Shown here: positions 37,072 through 45,210 of the stretch, in pieces
How positions within the stretch are numbered: position 1 is the first letter of the stretch
How the letters are laid out: every line of letters starts with the position of its first letter
DNA from: JAJPHW01 sp963771505
GTDB taxonomy: Bacteria; Acidobacteriota; Terriglobia; Terriglobales; Acidobacteriaceae
DNA: 64,000 bases
Assembly (NCBI GenBank): GCA_963771505.1
Contig: CAVYTO010000001.1
Location: 372,001 to 436,000 of the forward strand
Direction of reading: 5' to 3'
Made by a program: the position numbers and the translations under genes
The notes under the pieces: generated by a model
Databases searched by the model: none
The model's input: the letters and a program-made list of their open reading frames with translations, nothing else
What the model was told of the DNA's origin: nothing

Positions 37072-38105
37072 CATCGTCTCGCGATCCGTTGAACGACTCT
37101 GCTCCCAATCCGAATGCGATTGACGTAAAAAACATCGTGAAAAAATACGGCGATTTCACGGCGGTTGACGACGTTACGTTCCAGGTGAAGGAAGGCGAAG
37201 TTTTCGGGCTGCTTGGTCCGAACGGCGCAGGAAAATCAACTCTCATCCGGATGATGACTACGCTCATTCCAATTACTTCGGGCACTGCGCACATTGCCGG
37301 ACACAACGTCCAGAAAGATCCCGACGCCGCCCGCCGCGCAATCGGCGTCATTCCGCAGGCTCTCACCAGCGATCTCGATCTCACTGTTGAAGAGAACATG
37401 AGCATCTACGCCAAGTTGTATGACGTACCCGCGGCCAGGCGAAAGACAGCAATTGCGGAGCTGCTTGACTTGGTCGACCTGACGAAATGGCGGAATGCAC
37501 AGACGAAAACCCTATCCGGTGGAATGCGACGGCGGCTCGAAATCGCGCGGGGTTTGGTGCATAGCCCGCGAATTTTCTTTCTCGACGAGCCCACCACCGG
37601 TCTGGACCCAGTATCTCGCGTTGCGGTGTGGGAAATGCTCACGGCAATCAAGAGCAACCGCAATCTGACGATCTTGATCACCACTCACTACATGGACGAA
37701 GCTGACCGGCTTTGTGACCGGATCGCCATCGTCGACCACGGGAAGCTGGTCGCGCTCGACACGCCGCCGGCGCTGAAAGCGAGCGTGCCAGGGTCGAACG
37801 TCATTGAGAGCCAGTTTGAAAACGCTCCCGCAGGTTGGGAATCGCGGTTGCGCTCGCTCAGCTACGTCACGTCTGTCCAACATGAAGGCGCGGGCATGTA
37901 CCGCATACTCACCAGCGATGGGTCCCGAACGACCACCGAGCTTGTAGAAGCTGCGGTGCAGGCGAAAGCTGGAGTGAAGTCTCTTTCGGTGCAGAACACT
38001 ACGCTTGACGATGTGTTCGTGTTTTACACCGGCAGGCAGTTGCGGGACGAATTAGTGAAAGCTCATGGCTTCGTGATGCCGCCCCGCCCAGGATTGCAGC
38101 CATGA
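37068..38105 (+). CDS. ABC-2-type exporter, ATP-binding subunit
   Basis: ATPase of the DrrA/NodI-like group. Walker A is GLLGPNGAGKST, the signature is TLSGGMRRRLEIARGL, Walker B is FFLDEPTTGLDP and the H-loop is ITTHYMDEADRLCDRIAIVDHG. A C-terminal region of about 90 residues follows the NBD, ending in a TTLDDVFVFYTGRQLRD motif usual in this group. The start is TTG at 37068, overlapping the HlyD stop by 4 nt. The next gene overlaps its stop by 4 nt (ATGA), so the three genes are translationally coupled. Confidence 0.93.
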   Translation: MTSSRDPLNDSAPNPNAIDVKNIVKKYGDFTAVDDVTFQVKEGEVFGLLGPNGAGKSTLIRMMTTLIPITSGTAHIAGHNVQKDPDAARRAIGVIPQALTSDLDLTVEENMSIYAKLYDVPAARRKTAIAELLDLVDLTKWRNAQTKTLSGGMRRRLEIARGLVHSPRIFFLDEPTTGLDPVSRVAVWEMLTAIKSNRNLTILITTHYMDEADRLCDRIAIVDHGKLVALDTPPALKASVPGSNVIESQFENAPAGWESRLRSLSYVTSVQHEGAGMYRILTSDGSRTTTELVEAAVQAKAGVKSLSVQNTTLDDVFVFYTGRQLRDELVKAHGFVMPPRPGLQP

Positions 38106-39214
38106 ATCACATTCTCGCAATCATCGAGAGAGAAATGCGCAAGTTCTTCCGTTCGCCTGCGCTCATGATGGCGTCGATGATCTTCCCGCTTGTCCAACTG
38201 ATTGTGCTGGGCAACGCCTTCGGCGGCAAGATCCGTGACGCCCGACTGGGACTGGTAGATGAGGACGGGGGAACGCAGGCGCTCAAGATTCGCGAGGCAT
38301 TCGACTCTGTGCGGTCGAACATGCACACGTTCGAGCCTGTCTACTACGACAACGAGAAGCAGGCCATTGACGATGTCCGCAACGGAAAGATACAGGGCGC
38401 CGTCATCGTTCCTAGCCAGTATTCTCGCCGGGTGTACGAACAAGACCAGCCGCGGATCGCGCTGGTTGTCGACAACAGCGACAACTTCATGAGTTCGACG
38501 CTGGAAGATTCGCTGACCCAGATCACCAATTCGCTGAATAATCCTGTGGTTGAGCCGCGCATCTTGCAGCAGACCGTACTAGAAATTGTGGAGCTGTATC
38601 CCTACATCGAGTACATGAAATATCTTTTACCCGGATCGATCTCGTTGGCGATGTTTGTGTCGGTGATGATCGGCGGGGGAATGCTTTACATCGATGACAA
38701 AGCGCGTGGGGTCGTGGAAGGATATCTTGTAACTCCCATTACGAAAACGGAACTCGTCTTTGGCCTGAACGCCGCGGGCGCGATTAAAGCTATCTTGACC
38801 GGCGTGATCATCACCGTGATTGGATGTTTGATTTCCGGCGTCAGCAGCGTGTTCAATCCGGTGACTGCTCTCGGGTTGTTCGCTATGGTCGTGCTTACGT
38901 CGATTGCGTTCAATACGATGATGTTTCTGCTAATGGTGCGGGTCGACGATCCTCTCGTGCCGCGCGCAATCTTCGGGATATTGAATACGCTGCTCTTTTT
39001 CCCCAGCGGGTCGGTTTATCCCGTCCAGTCTTTCCCGTGGTGGCTGAGAATGATCGCCAAAGGCGATCCGTTCACGTACGCTGTCCATGGCTTTAAATCG
39101 CTTCTTTTGAAAGATGCAAGTATCGTGGCCGTCCTTCCCGACATGGCCTACCTAGGGATTTTTGCTCTCGTCACTCTTAGCATTGCCACACCACTTTTTA
39201 AGAGAACGCTCTAA
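38102..39214 (+). CDS. ABC-2-type exporter, permease subunit
   Basis: Membrane subunit of the exporter. The N-terminus has IIEREMRKFFRSPALMM followed by a first hydrophobic segment. A soluble periplasmic part follows, then a set of five hydrophobic segments from residue 170 on (SISLAMFVSVMIGGGMLYIDDKARGV, ILTGVIITVIGCLISGV, and others). The C-terminal region contains the ABC-2 signature-like VMVVLTSIAFNTMMFLLMVRVDDPLVPRAIFGILNTLLFFPSG. The length is 370. It is one subunit per ATPase and would work as a homodimer, with HlyD as adaptor. Confidence 0.9.
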   Translation: MNHILAIIEREMRKFFRSPALMMASMIFPLVQLIVLGNAFGGKIRDARLGLVDEDGGTQALKIREAFDSVRSNMHTFEPVYYDNEKQAIDDVRNGKIQGAVIVPSQYSRRVYEQDQPRIALVVDNSDNFMSSTLEDSLTQITNSLNNPVVEPRILQQTVLEIVELYPYIEYMKYLLPGSISLAMFVSVMIGGGMLYIDDKARGVVEGYLVTPITKTELVFGLNAAGAIKAILTGVIITVIGCLISGVSSVFNPVTALGLFAMVVLTSIAFNTMMFLLMVRVDDPLVPRAIFGILNTLLFFPSGSVYPVQSFPWWLRMIAKGDPFTYAVHGFKSLLLKDASIVAVLPDMAYLGIFALVTLSIATPLFKRTL

Positions 39215-39280
39215 ACATTAGCGAGTCTCCCCGCGAGGAACTATCGCAACCGCGGCGTTTTCCTTTATGCTTAGGCCATC

Positions 39281-39754
39281 GTGGCCCTTCTCGATGCACC
39301 GCAGTACGACCCTACGCGCGACCGCCGCAGACGAAACTGGATTATTGCCGGAATTCTAATTGCCTTGGTCTTGGCTTGGACGGTTTATCACTTCCGCGAC
39401 TTCTCTGAGCGGCATGCTGTAGCTAATTTCTTTGCGGCCATCCAGAAACAAGACTTTGAGGCTGCATACGGGATTTGGTTCAACGATCCCAACTGGAAGC
39501 AGCACCCGACGGAACACAAGCAATATTCTTTCGGCGATTTTTACCGCGATTGGGGGCCCGGCGGAGAGTGGGGCTTGGTGAAAAGCTACTCGGTGGATTG
39601 CTCGGTTAGCCCCGGCAGCGGAGTGATCGTAGAGGTGACAGTCAACGAGCGCTCCGAACGCGCTTATGTATGGGTGGAAAAAGCCGGGAAGGTTTTTTCT
39701 TTTTCTCCCAACGAAGTCCAGTGCGGAAACTGGTTCGGCTGGCTAACGGAATAA
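39281..39754 (+). CDS. Membrane-anchored hypothetical protein
   Basis: Not recognised. 157 residues with one N-terminal membrane segment (NWIIAGILIALVLAWTVYHF, about residues 18-37) preceded by positive residues, so the body should lie outside. The soluble part is small and resembles NTF2-like folds (HAVANFFAAIQKQDFEAAYGIWF), ending with NWFGWL. The start is GTG at 39281, with a TAGG sequence 5 nt upstream. It lies 66 nt after the exporter permease and may be part of that transcript. The function is unknown. Confidence 0.65.
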   Translation: MALLDAPQYDPTRDRRRRNWIIAGILIALVLAWTVYHFRDFSERHAVANFFAAIQKQDFEAAYGIWFNDPNWKQHPTEHKQYSFGDFYRDWGPGGEWGLVKSYSVDCSVSPGSGVIVEVTVNERSERAYVWVEKAGKVFSFSPNEVQCGNWFGWLTE

Positions 39755-39759
39755 TCGGC

Positions 39760-40704
39760 TCAGGCATCAGCCTGAAAATACTCCAAGACCTTTTGCAGCG
39801 ATGCTGAGTCGCCAACGTTCAGGCATTTTTGCGAACGATCAATCTGGCGCATCAGACCAAACAGGACTTTGCCGGGTCCGACTTCAACAAACGTAGTGAT
39901 TCCCTCCCCGATCAAATACTTAATCGAGTCCGCCCAACGCACAGAACCGGTGACCTGGCGAATCAATGCGTCGCGGCTGGAATTTGCGTCGGTAATAGGC
40001 TTTGCGTCCACGTTGCAGACAACGGGAACGGCGGGATTCGCAAACTTAAGCGCGTGCAAGTTCTCGGCCAGCCGGTCTTGCGCCGGTTTCATCAGCGAGC
40101 AATGGAATGGGGCGCTGACCTGTAACATCACGGCTTTTTTGGCGCCACGCTCAGTCGCCAAGTTTGCCGCCCGCTGCGCCGCCTCGGCGTGCCCGGAGAT
40201 GACGATCTGCTCCGGAGAATTGATGTTGGCCGCCTCGCACACCTGCCCCTGAGCGGCTTCGATGCAAACGGCGGCGACTTTTTCCGCGTCCATTCCGAGA
40301 ATGGCAGCCATCGCGCCAACACCGACCGGCACGGCTTCCTGCATGTAGCGGCCGCGGTCGCGAACGGTGCGGATCGCGTCAGCAAACGAGAGTGTTCGGG
40401 CCGCAACATGTGCCGAATATTCTCCCAGGCTGTGCCCCGCAGCGAACTGCGGTTTGATTCCCTGCTCCTCCAGAACGCGGTAAGTGGCGATAGATGCCGC
40501 CAGAATCGCTGGCTGCGTGATTTCCGTCAGCCGAAGCTGTTCCTCCGGACCCTCGAAACAGAGCTGAGACAATCTGTACCCCAGCGCATCGTCGGCTTCA
40601 GCAAATGTCTGCGCTGCATTCGGGAATCTGTCGGCGAGTTCCTTGCCCATGCCGACAACTTGGGATCCCTGTCCTGGGAAAAGGAACGCAATCTTCTGGC
40701 TCAT
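39760..40704 (-). CDS. fabD: Malonyl-CoA:ACP transacylase
   Basis: Transfers malonyl from CoA to acyl carrier protein in fatty-acid synthesis. The start is set at the ATG at 40704 (MSQKIAFLFPGQGSQVVGMGKEL); a longer frame would overlap plsX. The nucleophile is Ser92 in GHSLGEYSAHVA, with the Arg/His partner regions around RGRYMQEAVP and the late APFHCSLMKPAQ. The length is 314. It follows plsX by 14 nt. Confidence 0.96.
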   Translation of the reverse strand: MSQKIAFLFPGQGSQVVGMGKELADRFPNAAQTFAEADDALGYRLSQLCFEGPEEQLRLTEITQPAILAASIATYRVLEEQGIKPQFAAGHSLGEYSAHVAARTLSFADAIRTVRDRGRYMQEAVPVGVGAMAAILGMDAEKVAAVCIEAAQGQVCEAANINSPEQIVISGHAEAAQRAANLATERGAKKAVMLQVSAPFHCSLMKPAQDRLAENLHALKFANPAVPVVCNVDAKPITDANSSRDALIRQVTGSVRWADSIKYLIGEGITTFVEVGPGKVLFGLMRQIDRSQKCLNVGDSASLQKVLEYFQADA

Positions 40705-40718
40705 AGAATTTTCAGGAA

Positions 40719-41765
40719 TTATGTTCTTGCAAGCTCCGGTTGCGGCGCTGCCCTGGAGCGCATCTTGACGTCGGCTAAAGCTTTCTCGATCTGGCCGTCG
40801 ATCGGATGTTGTGCGAATTCCGCCGCCACGCGAATCGCGTTCTTGATCGCGTTGGCATTGGACGATCCGTGAGTGATGAAGCACACACCTTTGATGCCCA
40901 GGAGGGGCGCCCCACCGTATTCCGTGTGATCCAGCCGCTTCTTGAAGTCGGCAAACGCGCTTCGCGAGAGCAATGCTCCTACCTGGCGCGTGATTGTGGC
41001 TTTAAGACTCTCCTTGAGCGTGTTGCGCACCAAGTGCGCGACGCCTTCTGAAATCTTTAGGGCCACGTTTCCAACGAAACCGTCGGCAACAATCACGTCA
41101 ACCTCGCCGTTATATAAATCGCGCCCTTCGACGTTGCCCACAAAATTAATCGGCAATTGCTTCAGCAGCTTGAAAGACTCGCGAGTCAATTCGTTGCCCT
41201 TGGTTTCTTCTTCGCCGATCGAGAGCAGCCCAACTCGCGGCCGTTTCGTTCCAAACATGCTGCGGAAATAAATTTCGCCCATCACCGCAAACTGCTCGAG
41301 ATTTCTGGCTTTGCAGTCGACATTGGCGCCGACATCCAGCAGCGAAGCAGCGGTTCCAAGCGCCGTCGGAAACACGGCAGCCAGCGCTGGACGATCCACA
41401 CCCGGTATGGCCCCCAGCACCATTTTCGCGGTGGCCATGGCGGCCCCGGTATTGCCTGCGGTCACGAAGCCAGCCGCACGTCCGTCGCGGACGAGCCGCA
41501 GACCCACGCGCATGGAAGAGTCGCGCTTGGCGCGCACTGCCTGGACGGCTTTGTCGTCCATGGTGATGACTTCGCTGGCGTGTGAAACCTCAATCGGCAA
41601 AGAGGCAGCCGCCGGATGCCGCTCCAATTCAGCTTGCACCACGGGCAACGGCCCAACGAGAATGACACGCACATCGAAGTTTCGCGCCGCCTGGATGGCG
41701 CCTTCGATTTCAGGTTTGGGTGCGCGATCGGAACCCATCGCGTCGAGAACTATGACGCTGGCCAT
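40719..41765 (-). CDS. plsX: Phosphate acyltransferase PlsX
   Basis: Makes acyl-phosphate from acyl-ACP for phospholipid synthesis. The start is at the ATG at 41765 (MASVIVLDAMGSDRAPKPEIEGAI). The family pattern includes GLRLVRDGRAAGFVTAGNTGAAMA, RPALAAVFPT, LLDVGANVDCKARNL and FVGNVEGRDLYNGEVDVIVADGFVGNVALK. The length is 348. It is in the classic rpmF-plsX-fabD order, with the DUF177 gene upstream. Confidence 0.96.
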   Translation of the reverse strand: MASVIVLDAMGSDRAPKPEIEGAIQAARNFDVRVILVGPLPVVQAELERHPAAASLPIEVSHASEVITMDDKAVQAVRAKRDSSMRVGLRLVRDGRAAGFVTAGNTGAAMATAKMVLGAIPGVDRPALAAVFPTALGTAASLLDVGANVDCKARNLEQFAVMGEIYFRSMFGTKRPRVGLLSIGEEETKGNELTRESFKLLKQLPINFVGNVEGRDLYNGEVDVIVADGFVGNVALKISEGVAHLVRNTLKESLKATITRQVGALLSRSAFADFKKRLDHTEYGGAPLLGIKGVCFITHGSSNANAIKNAIRVAAEFAQHPIDGQIEKALADVKMRSRAAPQPELART

Positions 41766-41776
41766 GGAAGGATTGG

Positions 41777-41962
41777 CTAGCTGGCTTCTTGCACGCTTAC
41801 GATCTCGCGGCCTTTGTAATGGCCGCATTTGGCGCAGGCGCGGTGTGGCATTTTGCGCTCGTGGCAGTTGGGGCATTCGGAAAGGGAACGGGTGGTCAAC
41901 GCGTCGTGCGCGCGGCGGGTGCTGGTACGCTTCTTCGAGTGCCGCCGTTTTGGATTAGGCAT
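41777..41962 (-). CDS. rpmF: 50S ribosomal protein L32
   Basis: 61-residue protein beginning MPNPKRRHSKKRTSTRRAHD with a four-Cys zinc site (CPNCHERKMPHRACAKCG). It belongs to the zinc-type L32. It lies 11 nt upstream of plsX, the usual link between ribosome and lipid synthesis genes. Confidence 0.97.
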   Translation of the reverse strand: MPNPKRRHSKKRTSTRRAHDALTTRSLSECPNCHERKMPHRACAKCGHYKGREIVSVQEAS

Positions 41963-42034
41963 TTTCTATTCCTCTCAATCAATTAAGCAGACGAGGACCA
42001 AAGATCCTACTGGCTGCGAATCTTTAAACCTTTG

Positions 42035-42580
42035 CTACAGCTTGTTTCGAATCTCCCGCAAAGCGGACCATCGCGGGTCTTCCATCGGTGCCGCGCACGA
42101 GCAATTACCTGAATTCAGGTTGGTGCCACAGTGTGGGCAAAGTCCCTTGCAATCTTCCCGGCACAGCACCCTGATCGGCACAGAAAGCAGAACCTGCTCG
42201 CGAAGGGCGTCCTCGAGCAAAATTCCGTCCCCTTGATAATAACTGACTTCGGCTTCAGCCGCCGTTACGGAGAGCTCTTCCCTACCCGAATCCGAGCCTT
42301 GAGGCCGATACAGCAAATCAAAATGGTGCGCCACGTTCTCGTTTACCGGTTCCAAGCAACGCCCGCAAGGCAGTTGCAAGCTTGTGGTCAGGTCGCCGGC
42401 GAGACGGATGTCCTGAATCTTTTCGCGCTTGCCGTGATGCTCTTCGACGAGTTGCGCTCGCCCGCTAGCGCTGAGCGCTTTGGTCTGGACAACCTCAGTC
42501 CCCAAATCCAGCACACCCGGCGCGAGGCTTTCCTTGAAATCAATCGGATGCAGCTCTAATTCCTTGATTTCGATGAACAT
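42035..42580 (-). CDS. DUF177 (YceD) family protein
   Basis: 181-residue protein with the pattern ELHPIDFKESLAPGVLDLG, LAGDLTTSLQLPCGRCLEPVNENVAHHFDLLYRP and a C-terminal Cys cluster (CREDCKGLCPHCGTNLNSGNC). This arrangement, and its position just before rpmF, are typical of the DUF177/YceD family linked with 23S rRNA maturation. Two Cys pairs suggest a metal site. It is the first gene of the rpmF-plsX-fabD unit. Confidence 0.88.
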   Translation of the reverse strand: MFIEIKELELHPIDFKESLAPGVLDLGTEVVQTKALSASGRAQLVEEHHGKREKIQDIRLAGDLTTSLQLPCGRCLEPVNENVAHHFDLLYRPQGSDSGREELSVTAAEAEVSYYQGDGILLEDALREQVLLSVPIRVLCREDCKGLCPHCGTNLNSGNCSCAAPMEDPRWSALREIRNKL

Positions 42581-42734
42581 TCGACTCTCCGCACCCCACC
42601 TGAAACTGCGAAGGCCGCGGGACGCAAGACGTTACAAGCGTCAGTTCTCAGGGAGCAAAATTAAAGAATAAAGGCCGTCAGAGAGCCGTGTCAAGGAATG
42701 CGCGTTCTTGGGCTCCGCACGGCCGCCGTAGTCG

Positions 42735-42777
42735 GGAGATCCATCGCTCCGCCTGCAAGACGGCTCCACTCTGGATG
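42735..42777. repeat. Dispersed repeat copy B
   Basis: GGGAGATCCATCGCTCCGCCTG ... GGATGAC matches copy A at 19626-19656. It lies in the 203-bp gap after the enoyl-CoA hydratase stop. GACGGC (42759-42764) and GCCGTC (42780-42785) flank its right part and can pair. The remainder of the gap (42581-42734) shows nothing identifiable. Confidence 0.4.
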
Positions 42778-42783
42778 ACGCCG

Positions 42784-43389
42784 TCAAAGTTGGGAGTCGG
42801 ATCTGGACTTGAGTTCAAGTAACAGGCGGACTGCTTCTGAAACTGGATCATCGGCTATCCCATCGACTAAGCCGATGCGAAGCGCTTCAGCAGCATCGAG
42901 CTTTTCAGCGGCACAGAACATCTGCGCGGCCAAACCTTTCCCGATCAGGCGCGGAAGCCGCTGGGTCCCGCCCCATCCTGTCAGCAAGCCCAGAGATGCG
43001 CCTCGATGCCCAAAGATGGCATCTCGAGAGGCGATGCGGCGATGGCACGCCAAAGCTAAGTCAAGTCCGCCACCCATACAAAATCCTGATACCGCTGCGA
43101 AGACCGGTGCTGGGAAGTTTGCGATTGCGTTCATCAGCAATTGCCCAAGCTTCGAGAATTCGTACGCTTCGGGGGCAGAGAGCGGGGCAACTTCGTTCAA
43201 GTCGGCCCCGGCGGAGAAGAATTCAGCATTTCCCGTTACCACCACGGGTTGGGGATTTAAGGCCATGTCGCTAAAAGCTGCTTGCAATCCTTCGACACAT
43301 TTGCGCGTGAGCCGATTGACGCCGTCGTCCGAACGCAATCGTAGAATCCTGCGGTCTTGCAGCGGCTCAATATCAGATTCAGTCGCCAA
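42784..43389 (-). CDS. Enoyl-CoA hydratase/isomerase family protein
   Basis: Crotonase-fold protein. The oxyanion-hole segments are FFSAGADLNEV near residue 57 and AVSGFCMGGGLDLALACHRRIAS near residue 98. A Gly-rich RGASLGLLTGWGGTQRLPRLIG follows. The length of 201 is shorter than the usual 255-265: the C-terminal helices are missing or reduced, which may affect trimer formation. The start is TTG right after the TAG of the upstream hypothetical gene (no gap). The substrate is unknown. Confidence 0.88.
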   Translation of the reverse strand: MATESDIEPLQDRRILRLRSDDGVNRLTRKCVEGLQAAFSDMALNPQPVVVTGNAEFFSAGADLNEVAPLSAPEAYEFSKLGQLLMNAIANFPAPVFAAVSGFCMGGGLDLALACHRRIASRDAIFGHRGASLGLLTGWGGTQRLPRLIGKGLAAQMFCAAEKLDAAEALRIGLVDGIADDPVSEAVRLLLELKSRSDSQL

Positions 43390-44112
43390 CTACTTGCGCT
43401 CCAACCAACGCTCCAGGCGGCAGCCGTCTTCGTCTAACTGGAACGTGCCGACACCAAAACACTCTCCCACGAACAGATTGCTCTCCGGGTCGCGAACCAC
43501 CCGCGTGATCCACTGCTTGCCAACTTCATATTGGCTCGACGTAAACCAGCGCTGCGGCAAGACCTCGACGAATCCTGCACGCAGGTTGACCACGAACAGC
43601 GCAAACGCCGGATCGTCCAGACTCTTCGCAGAATAACTCGTCGGCATCAGCAGTTCGTCGGCAGCGCTGAATTGCTCGGGAACCGCAATCTCGTGCCTGC
43701 CTGCTGGAAGAGAAAGTGGAATCTCGAACTCAGCAATGGGAGCGCTTGTCGCATACAGCCGGTCGGACGAACGTTGGAACCAGCCGACAATCTCTGCAAC
43801 ATCAAACGGCTTTAATTGGTCCGGATCAAAACATGCGATACGAATATTTCGTCCTTCAGGGCACCAGACCCCAATATTGCCGGGCGACACCGGAAATGGG
43901 CGGCAGTAGGCGTTCAAGGCCAAGCGTGGCAGACCCGATCCGTGCGTTGGGGCTAATGTGATCACCTGCGCGACCGACTCCTGGTCTTCATGCACCCACG
44001 AAAAATCTTCTCCAGGCTTGCTCGAAACCGCGGGAAACGTTTTCCAATACCAAGGCGACGGACCAACGGTGTGCTCCAAGAGACGCTTTGCAGCTGTTAG
44101 GGAGATAGACAT
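43390..44112 (-). CDS. Hypothetical protein, 240 residues
   Basis: Not recognised. A soluble protein without signal peptide or membrane segment, starting MSISLTAAKRLLEHTVGPSP. Its text is rich in beta-type stretches (ESVAQVITLAP, IGVWCPEGRNIRIACFDP, AEFEIPLSLPAGRHEIAVPE) and aromatic residues, ending GVGTFQLDEDGCRLERWLERK. It is read directly into the enoyl-CoA hydratase gene (zero spacing) and lies 21 nt after the B12-binding gene, so it shares their transcript. Confidence 0.7.
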   Translation of the reverse strand: MSISLTAAKRLLEHTVGPSPWYWKTFPAVSSKPGEDFSWVHEDQESVAQVITLAPTHGSGLPRLALNAYCRPFPVSPGNIGVWCPEGRNIRIACFDPDQLKPFDVAEIVGWFQRSSDRLYATSAPIAEFEIPLSLPAGRHEIAVPEQFSAADELLMPTSYSAKSLDDPAFALFVVNLRAGFVEVLPQRWFTSSQYEVGKQWITRVVRDPESNLFVGECFGVGTFQLDEDGCRLERWLERK

Positions 44113-44133
44113 TTAAGTGGAGTTTGAGAACTT

Positions 44134-44550
44134 TTAGGCGACAGGCACGTTGCGCGGTTTTACATTGGCGCGAATGAATTTAACGATGTCGTCCATGGCA
44201 GTGCCGGGCTGGAAGATCGCGGCCACGCCGATATTTTTCAGGTTTTGAACGTCCTGATCGGGAATAATTCCTCCCAACACAACGATGACGTCATCCATTT
44301 TATTTTGCTTAATCAGGTCCATCACCCTCGGGACAATCGCGTTGTGCGCACCGGAGAGAATGGAGAGTCCAATTACGTGTACGTCTTCCTGCAGCGATGC
44401 ACTGACAATCATTTCTGGAGTTTGCCGCAACCCCGTATAAATCACTTCCATCCCAGCGTCGCGCAAAGCGCGAGCGATCACCTTGGCACCGCGGTCATGC
44501 CCGTCGAGGCCGGGCTTGGCCACCAGCACGCGAATTTTCGAGTCAGCCAT
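44134..44550 (-). CDS. Methylmalonyl-CoA mutase B12-binding subunit (stand-alone)
   Basis: 138-residue cobalamin-binding domain of the methylmalonyl-CoA mutase type. The B12 motif D-x-H-x-x-G is GLDGHDRGAKVIARALRDAG (residues 14-33, with His18), followed by HVIGLSILSGAHNAIVPRVM and VVLGGIIPDQD. The catalytic alpha subunit is not in this window, so this is a split mutase. It follows the HhH glycosylase by 52 nt and precedes the 240-residue protein. A role in propionyl-CoA or another acyl-CoA rearrangement is the family-based guess. Confidence 0.9.
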   Translation of the reverse strand: MADSKIRVLVAKPGLDGHDRGAKVIARALRDAGMEVIYTGLRQTPEMIVSASLQEDVHVIGLSILSGAHNAIVPRVMDLIKQNKMDDVIVVLGGIIPDQDVQNLKNIGVAAIFQPGTAMDDIVKFIRANVKPRNVPVA

Positions 44551-44602
44551 GCTTCTTCATTTAACCATAGCCGCGCCAGCCTGGTGCGGCCGCAAGCCAG
44601 TC

Positions 44603-45202
44603 TCAGGGAGTTTTCCTGTCCAAGCTTTGCCACAAATACCAGCAAGCCACGCTGCGATATGGCGCCCAGGAGCGAGCAATTTTCTCCATATCCTTCGGCT
44701 TGGGCAGCTTTCTCTTCTTATAGTGTTTTTTGAAGGCAACCTGAATAGCGTAGTCGCCGGTTGGTAAAACGTCGGGGCGGCGCAGGGCGAACATCAAGAA
44801 CATGTGCGCCGTCCAGGTGCCGATTCCCTTGATTTGAGTGAGGTGTTCGATGACTTCTGTATCCGTCATGCCGGGCAGCCGGTCGAAATTGACCGTGCCT
44901 TCGTAGGTTTTCTTTGCCAGATCGCGAATGTAGCTTAATTTTTGTTTTGAAAGCCCGACCGCCCGCATCTGCGCTTCGGTGACGGACAATATGCCTTCCG
45001 GAGTCAGCGGCTGCCCCGCCAGACTCTCAAGCCTTCCAAAAATAGTCTCCGCCGCCCTACCATTCAATTGCTGGTACACAATCGAACGCGCCAAGTCGTG
45101 GAAGACTGGCTCGCCGTAATCCATACGACAGGTTCCGATTCTCGCAATCACTTCGGCCAAAATGGGGTCGGCTTTTTTAAGATGATTAATCGCTTTTCGC
45201 AT
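44603..45202 (-). CDS. HhH-GPD base-excision DNA glycosylase (AlkA-like)
   Basis: 199-residue helix-hairpin-helix glycosylase that removes alkylated bases. The HhH is in HLTQIKGIGTWTAHMFLMFAL, and the catalytic Asp is in the following VLPTGDYAIQVAFKK segment. The N-terminus has DLARSIVYQQLNGRAAETIFGRL, typical of the DNA-3-methyladenine glycosylase II group. It lacks an Ada domain. It lies 8 nt after pyrD. A larger Ada-AlkA fusion is encoded 2.7 kb away on the opposite strand. Confidence 0.9.
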   Translation of the reverse strand: MRKAINHLKKADPILAEVIARIGTCRMDYGEPVFHDLARSIVYQQLNGRAAETIFGRLESLAGQPLTPEGILSVTEAQMRAVGLSKQKLSYIRDLAKKTYEGTVNFDRLPGMTDTEVIEHLTQIKGIGTWTAHMFLMFALRRPDVLPTGDYAIQVAFKKHYKKRKLPKPKDMEKIARSWAPYRSVACWYLWQSLDRKTP

Positions 45203-45210
45203 GAGAACAA

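Noticed and set aside
39755..39790. Hairpin CAGGC-ATCA-GCCTG as terminator between the 39281 gene and fabD
   Set aside because: The stem is only 5 bp, it lies partly inside the fabD stop region and has no T tract, so the evidence is too weak.
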